This document shows positions 7,936 to 18,700 of a DNA stretch of 57,904 bases, one piece after another. The notes beneath the pieces are model-generated. The model saw only the letters and a program-made list of their open reading frames with translations, was not told the DNA's origin and ran no database searches. Made by a program: the position numbers and the translations under genes. Source of the stretch: AAA164-E04 sp964342825 (GTDB taxonomy: Bacteria > Verrucomicrobiota > Verrucomicrobiia > Limisphaerales > AAA164-E04); NCBI GenBank assembly GCA_964342825.1, contig CAYFHO010000025.1, positions 1 through 57,904 of the forward strand. The letters are read 5' to 3'. Positions within the stretch are counted from its first letter, which is position 1. Each line of letters begins with the position of its first letter.

Positions 7936-8763
7936 ATGAAGACTCAAGTAAATCGGATTTCAGCAAACCGATCAGGTTTTACCCTCATCGAACTCCTGGT
8001 GGTCATTGCCATCATCGGTATTTTAGCCGGCATGCTTCTGCCTGCTTTGTCCAAAGCCAAAGAAAAGGCGAAGATTGCGGTCGCGCGGAATGATATCAAG
8101 GCCATCGAAGGGGCGATCCAGCAGTACAACGCGACATACAGTCGCCTGCCTTCCTCGAAGCAGGTTCGCGCCAGCTTGAATAACAATACAAATCCTGATT
8201 TTACATACGGCACGGCGAATCTTTACGCAGGCAACCAAGGAGTCCCTCTGGGGAATAAGCTTGGGTTTGACGTAGATGCAAGTGGTGGTGGCATCGGAAA
8301 TAGAAACATTCCTTTACAGGCTAGTAATGCAGATATACTCGCCATCCTTATGGACTGGGAGGCTTATCCCAATGGAGTCCCTACTCAAAACGTTGGACAT
8401 TCCCAAAATCCTCAAAAGATTGCTTTCCTGGATAGCGTGAAAAGGACCGAAACCAGGAACAATGGAGGGATCGATCCTGACGGTGTCTACCGTGATCCCT
8501 GGGGGACTCCCTACATCATCACGCTCGACTTGAATTACGACGGTAAATGCAGAGATGGATTTTACAGCAATCCAAGTGTCTCCAGAAAACCCGATAGTTT
8601 GGCTGGCTTCAATGGTCTGGTGCCTTTGAACAACAATAACAATAACCCATTTGAATTTGCCGGTGATGTGATGGTCTGGTCTGTAGGTCCAGATTTGCAG
8701 GCAAATTCAGTTGAGACTGCACTCACGGGACAGAACAAAGACAACATCCTCAGCTGGGAATAA
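7936..8763 (+). CDS. GspG-like pseudopilin 2
   Basis: This 275-aa pseudopilin has a 14-residue leader (NRSG^FTLIELLVVIAIIGILAG) with Glu at +5. The N-terminal helix continues into LLPALSKAKEKAK, typical of verrucomicrobial and planctomycete GspG-like proteins. The C-terminal half has DGVYRDPWGTPYIITLDLNYDGK. This corresponds to the GspG 'DpWG.pY' segment and a likely calcium-binding loop. A tract of Asn codons (NNNNN near residue 235) is unusual. It is followed 3 bp later by the next pseudopilin. It may be the major pseudopilin of the filament, because it is the most GspG-like of the set. Confidence 0.85.
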   Translation: MKTQVNRISANRSGFTLIELLVVIAIIGILAGMLLPALSKAKEKAKIAVARNDIKAIEGAIQQYNATYSRLPSSKQVRASLNNNTNPDFTYGTANLYAGNQGVPLGNKLGFDVDASGGGIGNRNIPLQASNADILAILMDWEAYPNGVPTQNVGHSQNPQKIAFLDSVKRTETRNNGGIDPDGVYRDPWGTPYIITLDLNYDGKCRDGFYSNPSVSRKPDSLAGFNGLVPLNNNNNNPFEFAGDVMVWSVGPDLQANSVETALTGQNKDNILSWE

Positions 8764-8766
8764 TCC

Positions 8767-9585
8767 ATGAAACTGAGCACTTCCAACCATCTTGAGCTTG
8801 GAGCGTCGCCTTCGGCGCCTCGAGGGCAAAATCAGATTAGATTTCGGGGCTCCGAATGGGGTTTCTCGCTGATTGAGTTGTTGGTGGTGGTGGCCATTAT
8901 TGGTTTGCTTTCAGCGGTTACATTGCCTTCCTTGAAGGGGCTCAACAAATCCAACGCACTCAAGACAGCCAATCGTCAGCTGGTCGACGATCTCAACCTG
9001 GCGCGGACCATGGCAATTAATAATCGCAGTCCGGTATTTCTTACTTTTCTGACGCCTGCGTTGATTGCCGACCAGACACTCCTTCAAAGCTTGCCTGAAA
9101 CTGAATTGGAGCGATTGGTTGAGCTGATACCCGGTCAGTTTTCCGCGTACGCCCTTTACGCCACAAGAAGCGCGGGAGATCAACCAGGGCAATCAAATCC
9201 CAGATTCCTGACCGATTGGAAGTTCCTTCCTGACGGTATCTATTTTCAAACCAACAAATTCAATCCCGCGATGCAAGCCATGGCAAACCCGGTGATCCGC
9301 TCTTTTCCTTATGCCAGGATTGAGTTTTTTACAACAGGCCAGGAGTTGTTTCTGCCGGTTCTGGGCTTCGATGCCCAGGGGCAGGTGCTTTCGGGGCGAG
9401 ATGAAGTGCTGACTTTCCGGGAGGGAAGCATTTTTGTTCCAAGAGATGCCAATGGTAACCCGCAGGTGGGCCCTGTTGACATTGTTGACAAGGCGGGAGT
9501 GGGGAACTCGGAGGAGGGTAATCACCATGTTTACGTTAATTGGTTAACTGGACGTGCCAAGGCCGTCGTACCGGAGCTGGATTAA
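8767..9585 (+). CDS. GspH-like pseudopilin (Verru_Chthon cassette D-like)
   Basis: This is a minor pseudopilin of 272 aa with a long leader of 32 residues and processing expected at EWG^FSLIELLVVVAIIGLLS (Glu at +5). The segment after the helix, LNKSNALKTANRQLVDDLNLARTMAINNR, is typical of GspH/FimT ('l...l..AR..Ai..n'). The start lies 3 bp after the previous stop, and the stop overlaps the next ATG in TAATG. It is the first of four tightly coupled genes whose order (GspH-, GspI-, GspJ-, GspK-like) matches both the minor-pseudopilin tip complex of T2SS and the Verrucomicrobia 'Verru_Chthon cassette'. The cassette assignment is from memory of the family and is inference. Confidence 0.8.
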   Translation: MKLSTSNHLELGASPSAPRGQNQIRFRGSEWGFSLIELLVVVAIIGLLSAVTLPSLKGLNKSNALKTANRQLVDDLNLARTMAINNRSPVFLTFLTPALIADQTLLQSLPETELERLVELIPGQFSAYALYATRSAGDQPGQSNPRFLTDWKFLPDGIYFQTNKFNPAMQAMANPVIRSFPYARIEFFTTGQELFLPVLGFDAQGQVLSGRDEVLTFREGSIFVPRDANGNPQVGPVDIVDKAGVGNSEEGNHHVYVNWLTGRAKAVVPELD

Positions 9586-10475
9586 TGCAAATCAAACCTA
9601 AACTAACTCAATGCAACCGGTGTCCTGCCGGATACAATCGTCATTTGAGATCTGACAGTGGGTTCACCATGGTTGAGATTGCGTTATCGATCGCGATCGT
9701 CGCTTTCGCAATGGTGGCCATCATAGGGATCATGCCAACCGGGTTTGAGGCACAGCGATTAAATCGTGAGGAGACCATCATTAATCAGGATGGTACGCTT
9801 TTCATGGAAGCCATCCGCAATGGAGCCTTGGGTTTTGACGAGCTGACCAATTTTGTGGATTCCATCACCATTAGCAACCACATGGGCAATATCCGCTCGG
9901 TAGGGGTTGCTGAGAGGGTTAACGACTTTAATCAGGCGGTACCACTTGTGAATGGTCATTTCATATTGGGAATGCTTTCCACTCCACAATTGGAAGTCGT
10001 GGATGTTCGGCGGAATGGAGCGGTCATTTATTCCACCAACGAGGTTTCCGCCATGGTCAGGGCCATCAGTGGTTCTGCCGGTGAACGATTTCAGGTGAGT
10101 GATTTTCAGGAAAATTCATTTTCCTATCTGTTATCCACAAAAATCGTTCCATACCTCCCTTCGCCCACAAACTCGTTTAACCAGAATTCGGTTCTCATTA
10201 CCACCAACCGGTTCTCACTGGCAACCAACGTGGCGACGAACCTTTATGATGTCCAACTAAAGTTCCGTTGGCCTGTTACCAAGGTGCAGACGGGGAACAG
10301 TGGCAGACCGGCTATTCAGTACAGGGTCGGTAAGTATGAGAAGGTATTTCGAACCCTCGTCAGTGGGAGATTGCTTTCCACCAATGGGTTTCCTTTTCTG
10401 CGAGGAAATGATCCACGTAACGATGTACCGCTTTATTATTTTAATTCCAAAGACTACACACCTCCTGCCTTATGA
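9585..10475 (+). CDS. GspI/PilV-like pseudopilin (Verru_Chthon cassette B-like)
   Basis: This minor pseudopilin has 296 aa. The start at 9585 is preferred because the ATG overlaps the upstream stop as TAATG, with GGAG about 10 nt before it; a longer frame reaches back to 9540. The leader ends at G26 (DSG^FTMVEIALSIAIVAFAM) with Glu at +5, and the helix is followed by VAIIGIMPTGFE, the 'GlmPvG' pattern of Verrucomicrobia cassette members. The leader carries two Cys (positions 10 and 13). The stop overlaps the next start as ATGA, so translation is probably coupled. Confidence 0.8.
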   Translation: MQIKPKLTQCNRCPAGYNRHLRSDSGFTMVEIALSIAIVAFAMVAIIGIMPTGFEAQRLNREETIINQDGTLFMEAIRNGALGFDELTNFVDSITISNHMGNIRSVGVAERVNDFNQAVPLVNGHFILGMLSTPQLEVVDVRRNGAVIYSTNEVSAMVRAISGSAGERFQVSDFQENSFSYLLSTKIVPYLPSPTNSFNQNSVLITTNRFSLATNVATNLYDVQLKFRWPVTKVQTGNSGRPAIQYRVGKYEKVFRTLVSGRLLSTNGFPFLRGNDPRNDVPLYYFNSKDYTPPAL

Positions 10476-11536
10476 AGTCTTCAAGGTTTAACAAGTCGAC
10501 AAAAAATCGTTCTTCAGGAAATCAGTTCCGGTCCAGCCGGAATGGTTTCTCATTGATTGAGGTCTTGTTGGCAGTGTCGATCATGTCGGTCATTGTTTTT
10601 GGGCTTTTTTCCATGTTCAATCAAACTCAGAAGGCCCTCCTGGCTACCAGCAAGCAGGTGGATATTCTGGGGTCCGGGCGGGCGGCTATTGAGGTGTTGG
10701 TGGAAGATATACAGAAAGCAGAGGCCCCTGGTTTGCCTGTGTTCAGTCTAGAATCCATCGGTGCTCAGCGACCTCATATGCAGGGAACCATAGACAGAGG
10801 CTATAATTACCGACCTGTATTTCAGCAGCTGGTGGATGGCTCGATCCGTACGAATGTGCTTCAGAATGTGTTTTTTCTGACACGGTCCAATTTGAACTGG
10901 GTGGCCAAGGGATATTTTTTCTCGCCCACAACCAATTTCGTAGCCGCCCCAAATACTCAAAGTTTGGGTTTTGGTACTTTGTTTCGGTTTTCTTCGGTCA
11001 ATGTAGATTTGACATCCAATCGTCCCGAGGATCGCTATCAGCCGAATCGGCGAATGAATGAAAACCTTTTGCGAAATTTTTGGGAGCACTATGAGTTCGT
11101 ACAAAATGTCTCGCCCCTGGAGGCGACCAACACCGTTTTCAATTTAAGTGTTTCACCTTTGATTGAAGGAGTGGTGCATTTCAATTTGCAACCGATCGAT
11201 TCGGACGGGAGGCCCATGCGGTATTACACAGACTTTTTGAATGTTGCCAACCAGACCATCAATAGAGAGTACCCGAACACCGTTCTGGAAAGGGAGGAGT
11301 TCAATGGTGAACCTTTGGCCGGCAATACAAGGTTTCGATTCTTTGGAGATGCCTTACCTGCTTTCATAGAACTTGAAATCGGAGTTCTCGACCCTGAAGT
11401 TCTGGCTCGTGTGAAAGCGATGCCCAATCTTCAGGCCGCACGTCAATTTCTGGAGGATAAACCCGGAGCGGTACACTTGTTTCGCCGCATGATTCCCTTG
11501 TCCACCGCCAACCGTATCAGTTTGGAAACACAATGA
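10472..11536 (+). CDS. GspJ/PilW-like pseudopilin (Verru_Chthon cassette C-like)
   Basis: This is a minor pseudopilin of 354 aa. The leader ends at G25 (RNG^FSLIEVLLAVSIMSVIVFGLFSMF) with Glu at +5. The next segment, QTQKALLATSKQVDILGSGRAAIEVLVEDI, fits the GspJ/PilW pattern in which an N-terminal helix is followed by 'l..Dl.rA'. Both ends overlap neighbours by ATGA (10472-10475 and 11533-11536), the sign of a tightly coupled operon. In T2SS, GspJ binds GspI and GspK at the filament tip. The adjacency here suggests the same trimer. Confidence 0.82.
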   Translation: MKSSRFNKSTKNRSSGNQFRSSRNGFSLIEVLLAVSIMSVIVFGLFSMFNQTQKALLATSKQVDILGSGRAAIEVLVEDIQKAEAPGLPVFSLESIGAQRPHMQGTIDRGYNYRPVFQQLVDGSIRTNVLQNVFFLTRSNLNWVAKGYFFSPTTNFVAAPNTQSLGFGTLFRFSSVNVDLTSNRPEDRYQPNRRMNENLLRNFWEHYEFVQNVSPLEATNTVFNLSVSPLIEGVVHFNLQPIDSDGRPMRYYTDFLNVANQTINREYPNTVLEREEFNGEPLAGNTRFRFFGDALPAFIELEIGVLDPEVLARVKAMPNLQAARQFLEDKPGAVHLFRRMIPLSTANRISLETQ

Positions 11537-14500
11537 AGTTAAGAACCAAAGAGCAAGGTGTCGTACTTGTCATCACCCTGATCATGTTGTCAGTGGTGAC
11601 GCTCATGGCAATTGTTTTTCTCGGGGTGAGCCGACGTGAGCGCTCAACGGTGACGGTGACGACGGATCATATCACAGCCAAGTTGGCTGCAGAGGCCGGA
11701 ATGGCCCGTGCCCAGTCAGAAGTAGTGGGGCGTATCCTCAGTTCTTCCAATCGCTTTGATTTTGATTACACAGTTTCTACCAATTTCTTCAATCCCGACG
11801 GATACAATACGTCCAACTTCAATTTCGACCCTCAAAACGTCAATTACTTCTTACCCAACGGCGACCCCATACCCGATCCCTACAACCAGGCTGTGAACAT
11901 AGGGAATCAATTTTATGATCCGCGTCCGCCTGTTTTTGTTGAGGATATTGAATATAACCCGCGGTCACGGCAGTTTGAACGTCAGATCGACTTTCGTTTC
12001 TACCTGGATTTCAACCGCAATGGGCGATTCGATCCAACTGGTCTGCTTCCAGCTCTCGGAGAAAATAATCGTCAATTATTGGATAGTGCATCAGGTTTGC
12101 CGGTCTGGACCCGCAACATAGGAGATCCGCAGTGGATTGGTATTCTGGAAGATCCCGGCATGCCTCATTCAGCTACCAATCGTTTCATAGGTCGCTTTGC
12201 CTACATCATGATTCCGGAGGGCAGGACACTTGACCTGAACACCATTCACAATCAGATCAAGACTGACAGCAACAATCGGGATTTCTTTGTTCGCAATCAG
12301 GGGATCGGCCCTTGGGAAATTAATTTGGGCTCCTTCCTTCGAGATTTGAATCCACGCATTTGGACGCAATATCAGTATGCCGGCCCATTGAATGGTGGCG
12401 AAAACCTGGGGAATTCATTTCGAGACGCTTTTTCAATTTTGAACTATCGTCGCGCCAACCGTGCCCTGACTCCATTGAACGCGATTGCCAATCCTACTCC
12501 GCTTCAGTTGCGGCAGGACTTTGTGGACTCGTTTTCAAACGGACCCTTCCTCATGAACCAGCATTGGTTGGGATTGGATACGGCGGATGATACTTCCCTG
12601 GGCTGGTGGGGGAGTGATTTCCATCGTGCATTCTACGATGTGCAGGAATTATTCAACGAAGCAAGGATCCCGAATGCGGAGGGGCAACTGGATCCTCAGG
12701 ACAGCATTGCGGGTCGCGTCAAGATCGCCCCGGCTTTGCCTACGGCAACCACATACGACCGCTACACTTATTACCGATTGATTTCTCAATTAGGATCCGA
12801 GTCCATCCCTGACACCGAAGCACGTTCTTTCCGCCTGGCTATACAGGATAATGCACCGCGGCTGCAGGAAGTTCGTACGAATAAGATTCATCTCAACTAC
12901 GACAATCGATTCGAGCCTTTAGCTGGTATTTTCAATCACCAGACCAATTTTACGGATTGGCAGCCCCGTGATTTGTTCATGCGTTCGGCTCAGAGGTTGT
13001 TGATGGCAAACATCACGACCAACCCGCCGCCCTTTACCGTTCGAAATGCACAGGGTCAGCAAATTTCCGTTGCCGGCACTAATTTTCACCGTGTAGGCGA
13101 CACTTATGTGAATCGTAACTTCTCCCTCACCAATATTCAGGTGTGGCCGGAAATTGTTCCAGGTGTCAATGAATACACCGCAAACGTGCATCAGCTCCTT
13201 CAATTGGCAGCCAACATGACCGATCCGGTAACACCGGAAACTCTCCAACGGCCGATTGTTCGATTTGCTGGTGATACCGGAGAAAAGTTTCCTTTGGTAT
13301 TCCGCCCAAGATTCAATGTTACCGATGACGGCATCATTAGTGTATCCGACTTTATAGAAGTGACCAATGACGCCCCTACGCAACTGGCCCGACCTTTTCG
13401 TGATCTGCGATTCCAGGCTCAGCGCGATGCTCTGCAGCCTGATGACAATGTGATTGGAATTCCCTGGGTGATTGCTGCCAAGAAGGGATTGCCTAACTTC
13501 AATGAGTATGGCGTGCTCACCACTCTGGAGATGACCCGTAAGTTGGAGATCAACAAGACTCAGCCAAATGCTCCCGTGAACATGTGGCAGACCAACCAGA
13601 TGATGGTTTTGAGTATTTCGAACATGTGTGGATTGGAAGCGTGGAATTCCTACACCAACGATTTTCCTCGTCCGGTTCGTCTTCATGCACGCGTCCAGTG
13701 CAGCATGCTCATCACCAATCAGACAGGACGTATCCTGGTCAACAATACCTTTGCGCCTGTTCCCGATAATAATCTATTGCCTGCCAATGAATGGACCGGA
13801 AACCAGTTCATCATTCCCATTCAGGACACCTCCATTCCACTCCCCAAAAGTATTTACAATTACGCCGCCGAATCACTCATTCCGGCAACCGCCGCTAATG
13901 AAAACTTGCTTTTTCCTGATAGAAACATTTTTCCATCTCCTCAACTGGGGCTGGCGATGACGAATCGAGTCCAGTTCTATCTTTTGGATGAACAAACCTC
14001 TCGCGTTTTGGATTTCGTCAATCTGAATGATCTGGTTACCAGAATGGACATCACAGATGAACTCCTGGGGGCGTATGGTTCCGGGCAGAGCAGTCCCGTC
14101 GCGAACTTTGGAGGCACGGGGGATTCTCGTATGTTCTGGTCCACCAACCGCCTTGGAAACGCCAATGCCATCAATGCCCCGACCGAGGGTGTGATTAATC
14201 AAATCTTCACCTCACTCGACGAAATCCCTGTTTCACAACAACTCTGGAACAGTTTTCGTGCTCGAGGCACAGGGAGAGATCGAGAGGAATCCATTGACCT
14301 GTTTCGAACTTTTCTGGGATTTCCCCCAAAATTCCTTTCAGCCCAGCAGTTGTCGCTTGCTTTTCAGCGTTTAAACGATCCGCGCAAGAGCTTCAGGCGC
14401 CAGGTTCCCTTTACTCCTTCACTCAAGAAAGTGATTTACAATACCTGGCAAGCCAATGATCCGCTGGTTCATTACACCGTTGAAGATCTCACGGATCTGG

Positions 14501-15675
14501 AAGGACGAGCGGTGCGACGCGAGTTGGTGGATCCACCGGATCGTGCACTCGATGGACGAATTCACAATATCGACAAGGTCAATACCCGCTATCGTCCCTG
14601 GCCATCAGGGGTTGGAGCCGATGTCTCCGAATACAACATAGCATTCAAAGACCCTTTAATACGAAGTTCGGACGATTGGCAATTCCCTACCAACCGATTC
14701 CCGAACATTGGATGGCTCGGGCGAGTACACCGTGGAACTCCATGGCAGACCGTTTACTTGAAATCTGCAATTGGAACCGATGGAACCGGAAGGATATTGA
14801 ATGTTACCGACCTTCCTCAGGTCAGCTCTCCAGTCGCCGAGGGCTATCCATTCCAGACATTGGACGGAAATTTAAATGTCGGCTTTGACGATGCGGCAAA
14901 TCAAGTGGATGGATCTCGTGCAAACATCATGGCCATTGCCCAACAAAACTGGATGAATTGGTCAGGAAGCATGGGGACGCACCCAACCAATGATTGGAAA
15001 ATCTTGGAGCAATTCACCACCGCCCTGGACGATAATGCAGCTCGTGGTTTGCTCTCGGTGAATCAGCCGGGGCTTGCAGCTTGGTCGGCAGTTTTGTCGG
15101 GTGTTGTGGTGCAGACTAACCTCAGCACCGCCGAAGTGTTGAATCGTGATCTGGATGGAGTCCAGCAAGCACAATACCGTGCCAGAACCATTGAGCCGGC
15201 CGGATTGCAGGGGCTTCCGCAGAATCAAAACCAATTCTCGCCAATGGTGCAAATGGTGAATGGAACCAATGGAATTAACGGGGTGAGGCGGTTTTTCCCC
15301 AATGGCAGGTTTCAGTATTTAGGAGAAGTTCTTTCGGCTCCCGCGTTAACAATTCAATCGCCATATTTGGATTGGGATGATTCGGTGCAGTATCAAAGCG
15401 GTATCGATGATTTCGCCTACGAACGCATCCCTCAGCAGATCATGTCCTTGCTGAAAGCGGATGAGCCTCGTGTGACCATTTATGCATACGGTCAATCCCT
15501 GAGACCGGCAGATCAGTCGTTGAGGACTGATCCTGAGCCGCCACGACTTTTTAATATCTGCACCAACTACCAGGTGACTGGAGAATATTTATTCCGTCGC
15601 GTGGTGCGATTTGATGGTTCCATCACCAACCTGCAAGCTACAGTGGAAAGCGAGACCGTGCTGCCATTTGATTGA
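11533..15675 (+). CDS. Giant GspK/PilX-like tip protein (Verru_Chthon cassette A-like)
   Basis: This 1380-aa protein has a pseudopilin-type N-terminus, MKLRTKEQG^VVLVITLIMLSVVTLMAI. Like GspK it lacks Glu at +5 and has G^V rather than G^F at the cleavage point. The post-helix segment (AKLAAEAGMARAQSEVVGRIL) matches the PilX/GspK 'A..aaeaG...A' pattern. The remaining about 1300 residues are hydrophilic, rich in Asn/Asp/Gln/Arg/Pro, with repeated 'TNRF' and 'NP/DPR' motifs. GspK is normally about 330 aa, so this is about four times larger. In T2SS, GspK caps the pseudopilus and touches substrate or secretin. A protein this size could project through the outer membrane like a tip adhesin, which is inference. 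Confidence 0.78.
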   Translation: MKLRTKEQGVVLVITLIMLSVVTLMAIVFLGVSRRERSTVTVTTDHITAKLAAEAGMARAQSEVVGRILSSSNRFDFDYTVSTNFFNPDGYNTSNFNFDPQNVNYFLPNGDPIPDPYNQAVNIGNQFYDPRPPVFVEDIEYNPRSRQFERQIDFRFYLDFNRNGRFDPTGLLPALGENNRQLLDSASGLPVWTRNIGDPQWIGILEDPGMPHSATNRFIGRFAYIMIPEGRTLDLNTIHNQIKTDSNNRDFFVRNQGIGPWEINLGSFLRDLNPRIWTQYQYAGPLNGGENLGNSFRDAFSILNYRRANRALTPLNAIANPTPLQLRQDFVDSFSNGPFLMNQHWLGLDTADDTSLGWWGSDFHRAFYDVQELFNEARIPNAEGQLDPQDSIAGRVKIAPALPTATTYDRYTYYRLISQLGSESIPDTEARSFRLAIQDNAPRLQEVRTNKIHLNYDNRFEPLAGIFNHQTNFTDWQPRDLFMRSAQRLLMANITTNPPPFTVRNAQGQQISVAGTNFHRVGDTYVNRNFSLTNIQVWPEIVPGVNEYTANVHQLLQLAANMTDPVTPETLQRPIVRFAGDTGEKFPLVFRPRFNVTDDGIISVSDFIEVTNDAPTQLARPFRDLRFQAQRDALQPDDNVIGIPWVIAAKKGLPNFNEYGVLTTLEMTRKLEINKTQPNAPVNMWQTNQMMVLSISNMCGLEAWNSYTNDFPRPVRLHARVQCSMLITNQTGRILVNNTFAPVPDNNLLPANEWTGNQFIIPIQDTSIPLPKSIYNYAAESLIPATAANENLLFPDRNIFPSPQLGLAMTNRVQFYLLDEQTSRVLDFVNLNDLVTRMDITDELLGAYGSGQSSPVANFGGTGDSRMFWSTNRLGNANAINAPTEGVINQIFTSLDEIPVSQQLWNSFRARGTGRDREESIDLFRTFLGFPPKFLSAQQLSLAFQRLNDPRKSFRRQVPFTPSLKKVIYNTWQANDPLVHYTVEDLTDLEGRAVRRELVDPPDRALDGRIHNIDKVNTRYRPWPSGVGADVSEYNIAFKDPLIRSSDDWQFPTNRFPNIGWLGRVHRGTPWQTVYLKSAIGTDGTGRILNVTDLPQVSSPVAEGYPFQTLDGNLNVGFDDAANQVDGSRANIMAIAQQNWMNWSGSMGTHPTNDWKILEQFTTALDDNAARGLLSVNQPGLAAWSAVLSGVVVQTNLSTAEVLNRDLDGVQQAQYRARTIEPAGLQGLPQNQNQFSPMVQMVNGTNGINGVRRFFPNGRFQYLGEVLSAPALTIQSPYLDWDDSVQYQSGIDDFAYERIPQQIMSLLKADEPRVTIYAYGQSLRPADQSLRTDPEPPRLFNICTNYQVTGEYLFRRVVRFDGSITNLQATVESETVLPFD

Positions 15676-15691
15676 TCGAAAACTCATCATT

Positions 15692-15708
15692 CTGGCACGA
15701 AGTTCGCT
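15692..15708 (+). promoter_or_regulatory. Sigma-54 (-24/-12) promoter before the giant protease
   Basis: CTGGCACGAAGTTCGCT matches the RpoN consensus YTGGCACGRNNNTTGCW at every defined position but one (C for T in the -12 box). GG at 15694-15695 and GC at 15706-15707 are exactly 10 bp apart. It lies in the 68-bp gap before the 3006-aa gene, with the predicted start of transcription near 15719. Confidence 0.75.
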
Positions 15709-15743
15709 TAAAGGAAGACAGGTAAATTTGGATTTATAACGAT

Positions 15744-18700
15744 ATGCGATTGAGCGCGAAAACTTGGGTAATCATTGCGGTTTTGTTGATGGCTCTTGGA
15801 GTGTACTGCTGGGAACGGGGTAACCGTCTGCAGGAGGAAAAGCAAAGGGCTGCAGAGGAAGAGTCTTCTGCCCTGACTGGAGATGGTCACGTGCGAATTC
15901 CCAGTCTTAACGGAGCTGGGCAGAAATTGCTGACCCAATTGGACCAGACCACCCGTCATGCCAATCAGGCAAATCCTGAAGTAACCGCCGCCTACATGGA
16001 GCCTCTGCCAGTGGATCCGCAGCACCCTCATCGGCTCAGAAACACAGCGGTTGGGGTAGATGAATTAGTTCGATTGAATCATGCCATGCTTTTGAACAAT
16101 GCCTTGATTGATACGAGCTCACGGCGCCCATTGAATATTCCTCCTCATCTTCGAGCCCCATCCAGAACCCGTAGTTATCTGATTCAGACTGATCAAGCAT
16201 TTGATGAGGTTGTTCCCGCGCATTTGAGGAAACAGTTGGGAGCGAATAAAGTTTCTTACATCCCCAATAACACCTGGTTGGTTCGCGTTGATCCTGATGT
16301 TGTCACTCATCTGAAAAATCTTAGTGGAGTCCGGGCTGTTGTTCCCTATGCACCTTATTTCAAGATTAGTGAATCCTTGCTTCCATTGGCAGTTGATCAA
16401 ACTGAATTGGAAAAAGGCACTCTGTTGAGCTTGACCGTTTTTCCTGATGAATCTCTTGCTGCCGAGTCTGCTCTGATGGATTTGGGGCTCCAGTTGATCA
16501 AGCAGACAACCTCTCCATTCGGTGACCAGTATGTCATTCACGCAACACCCGACAGTTTGACTCCATTGGCAAATTTGGATCTTGTTCAATGGGTTGAACC
16601 CTGGAATCAGCGGGAATTGGCCAATGATCTGGCGCGTGAGCGGGTGATGGTTGATACCGACGGGACCAACCTCACCAACATCAACCATCATGGTCTTTCC
16701 GGTGAAGGAGTGTTGATCAATATTAACGATACGGGAGTGGATGCATCTCATCCTGATTTGAGCGGGCGAGTTCAATCGCTCGGTAATTCCCAAGTTGGAA
16801 ACAATCCTGATCTGGTGCCTACCAGTTCAGCCGGTTTGGTATCCGCGATCCGTTTTTCGGGGCTGACAGATCCAGTGGGGCATGGAACGCACGTTGCAGG
16901 TATCATGGCAAGTTCCGGTGAAAATTCGCCCACCATCACTAATGTGATTAATTCGGCTACCAACGCCAACTTTCACGGTATGGCACCCGAGGCTGAATTG
17001 TTCTCGCTCACCATCGATTTACTGACCGGGCCACTGGATTCGGATGAAGATCTCCAAACGATCGCAGCTGAATATAATTACGTCACCGAAGGCCGTACCA
17101 ATGCTTTCATCTCAAACAACAGTTGGAATTATCCCAACTCCCAGGAATATGGATTAGCATCGGCAAGTTTTGATGCCGCCGTGCGCGATGCCCTGCCTTA
17201 CATGGAAGGGGATCAACCCATGGTGTATGTGTTTTCTGCCGGGAATGTAGGCAATGGGAATCAAAGTGGAAGAGGGGGTGCTCCAGGCAGTATCCTCTCA
17301 CCTGCAACAGCTAAAAATGTGATTACCGTCGGGGCAATTGAGACACTTCGATTCATCACCAATGAAGTGGTTACCGGATTCGTTGACCAGATTATCACCA
17401 ATGACATGGGCGTGGCTGAAACCAACCAGATTCCCGTGCTCGAAGAAGCTTACCTTGCCGATACCGACTCCGCGACGGAGGTGGCATCGTTCTCTTCTCG
17501 AGGAAACGTTGGGATTGGAATCGAGGGAGAGGGTGGTCGATTTAAACCCGACGTGGTGGCACCCGGAACTTATATCGTGTCCACACGTGCCAAGGACTGG
17601 GAAAGTCCCGAAGGCCTTCAGGACACGATCCTGAACCGCAGGGAAGGGATCTCGGTCAACCCAGGTGAGCTTTATCCGAGTACTGTTTTCGTCCCATCTG
17701 ACGGGGTGGAAGTCCGCGTTCGCATAAGGGAAAATGAAGATGCACCTTTGGCACTGCCCGATCTTCCCATTTATGTCGCTTTGGGGAGATTTCCCTCCAC
17801 CAATGATTTCGCAGGTTTCAGTGCCGTGACCTTGACTCCTGAGGCAGCCGCTCCCCTGACATTGCAGCCCGGAAACATTTATTTCATCAGTGTCGGCAAT
17901 GAAACGGAACGAACAGTCGTGTTCGATCTTGAGACGGCGGTTGTGGTTGAACAAGAGGTGGAAGGTTTCTACGAAGGACTCGCCGAACTGAATGAAGGAC
18001 TTGAACCGCATTACCGGTTTGAATCTGGAACCAGTATGGCGGCTCCTGTCGTTTCAGGTACGCTGGCTCTCATGCAGGAGTATTTGACCGAAAAAGGTTA
18101 CAATCCGAGTCCGGCCCTCCTGAAGGCATTGCTGATTAATGGAGCAAGATCATCCGGTACGATTTATGACTACCAGATTGATCCGCTGGTGAACTACCAA
18201 GGCTGGGGGCTTCCCAACTTGAACAACAGCATGCCGCAGCGATTCCTTGAAACGGAGGACAACCTTACATCCCCGGTTCAGTTTTTCGATCAGGACAACG
18301 ATTTGGCCTTGGGAACGGGTGACAGTGTTTCCTGGAATTTGAACATTTCAACCAATGGCGCCCGAGCCTTCCCGCTTCGAGTCTCGTTGGTGTGGACAGA
18401 TCCGCCGGGTAATCCAGCTGCGGGTGTGAAACTCGTCAATGATCTTGATTTGGTGGTTTCAAATGCCGTGTCTGGTGAAGTGTTTTACGGAAATGATTTC
18501 ACGGAGGCTTCCTTGTTCACAAGAATGTCACCGTCCAACAGTGTTCCTAATTCCGATGTGATCAATAATGTTGAGAACGTTTATATCAACGGTCCCTTGA
18601 CGACCAATTATATCGTATCTGTGATCGGTCGCCGGGTGAACGTCAATGCGGTCTTTGATCACCCGGATGGAGTCGTGCAGGATTTTGCTTTGGTCATCAG

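Noticed and set aside
12919..13686. 255-codon open frame on the minus strand inside the GspK-like gene
   Set aside because: It is antisense to a coding frame with strong family features, shows no signal or motif and follows the third-position bias of the real frame.
16119..16793. 224-codon minus-strand frame
   Set aside because: It is a shadow of the protease prodomain region.
17298..18011. 237-codon minus-strand frame inside the giant protease
   Set aside because: It lies opposite the subtilase domain with its catalytic residues, and its composition is a mirror of that frame.
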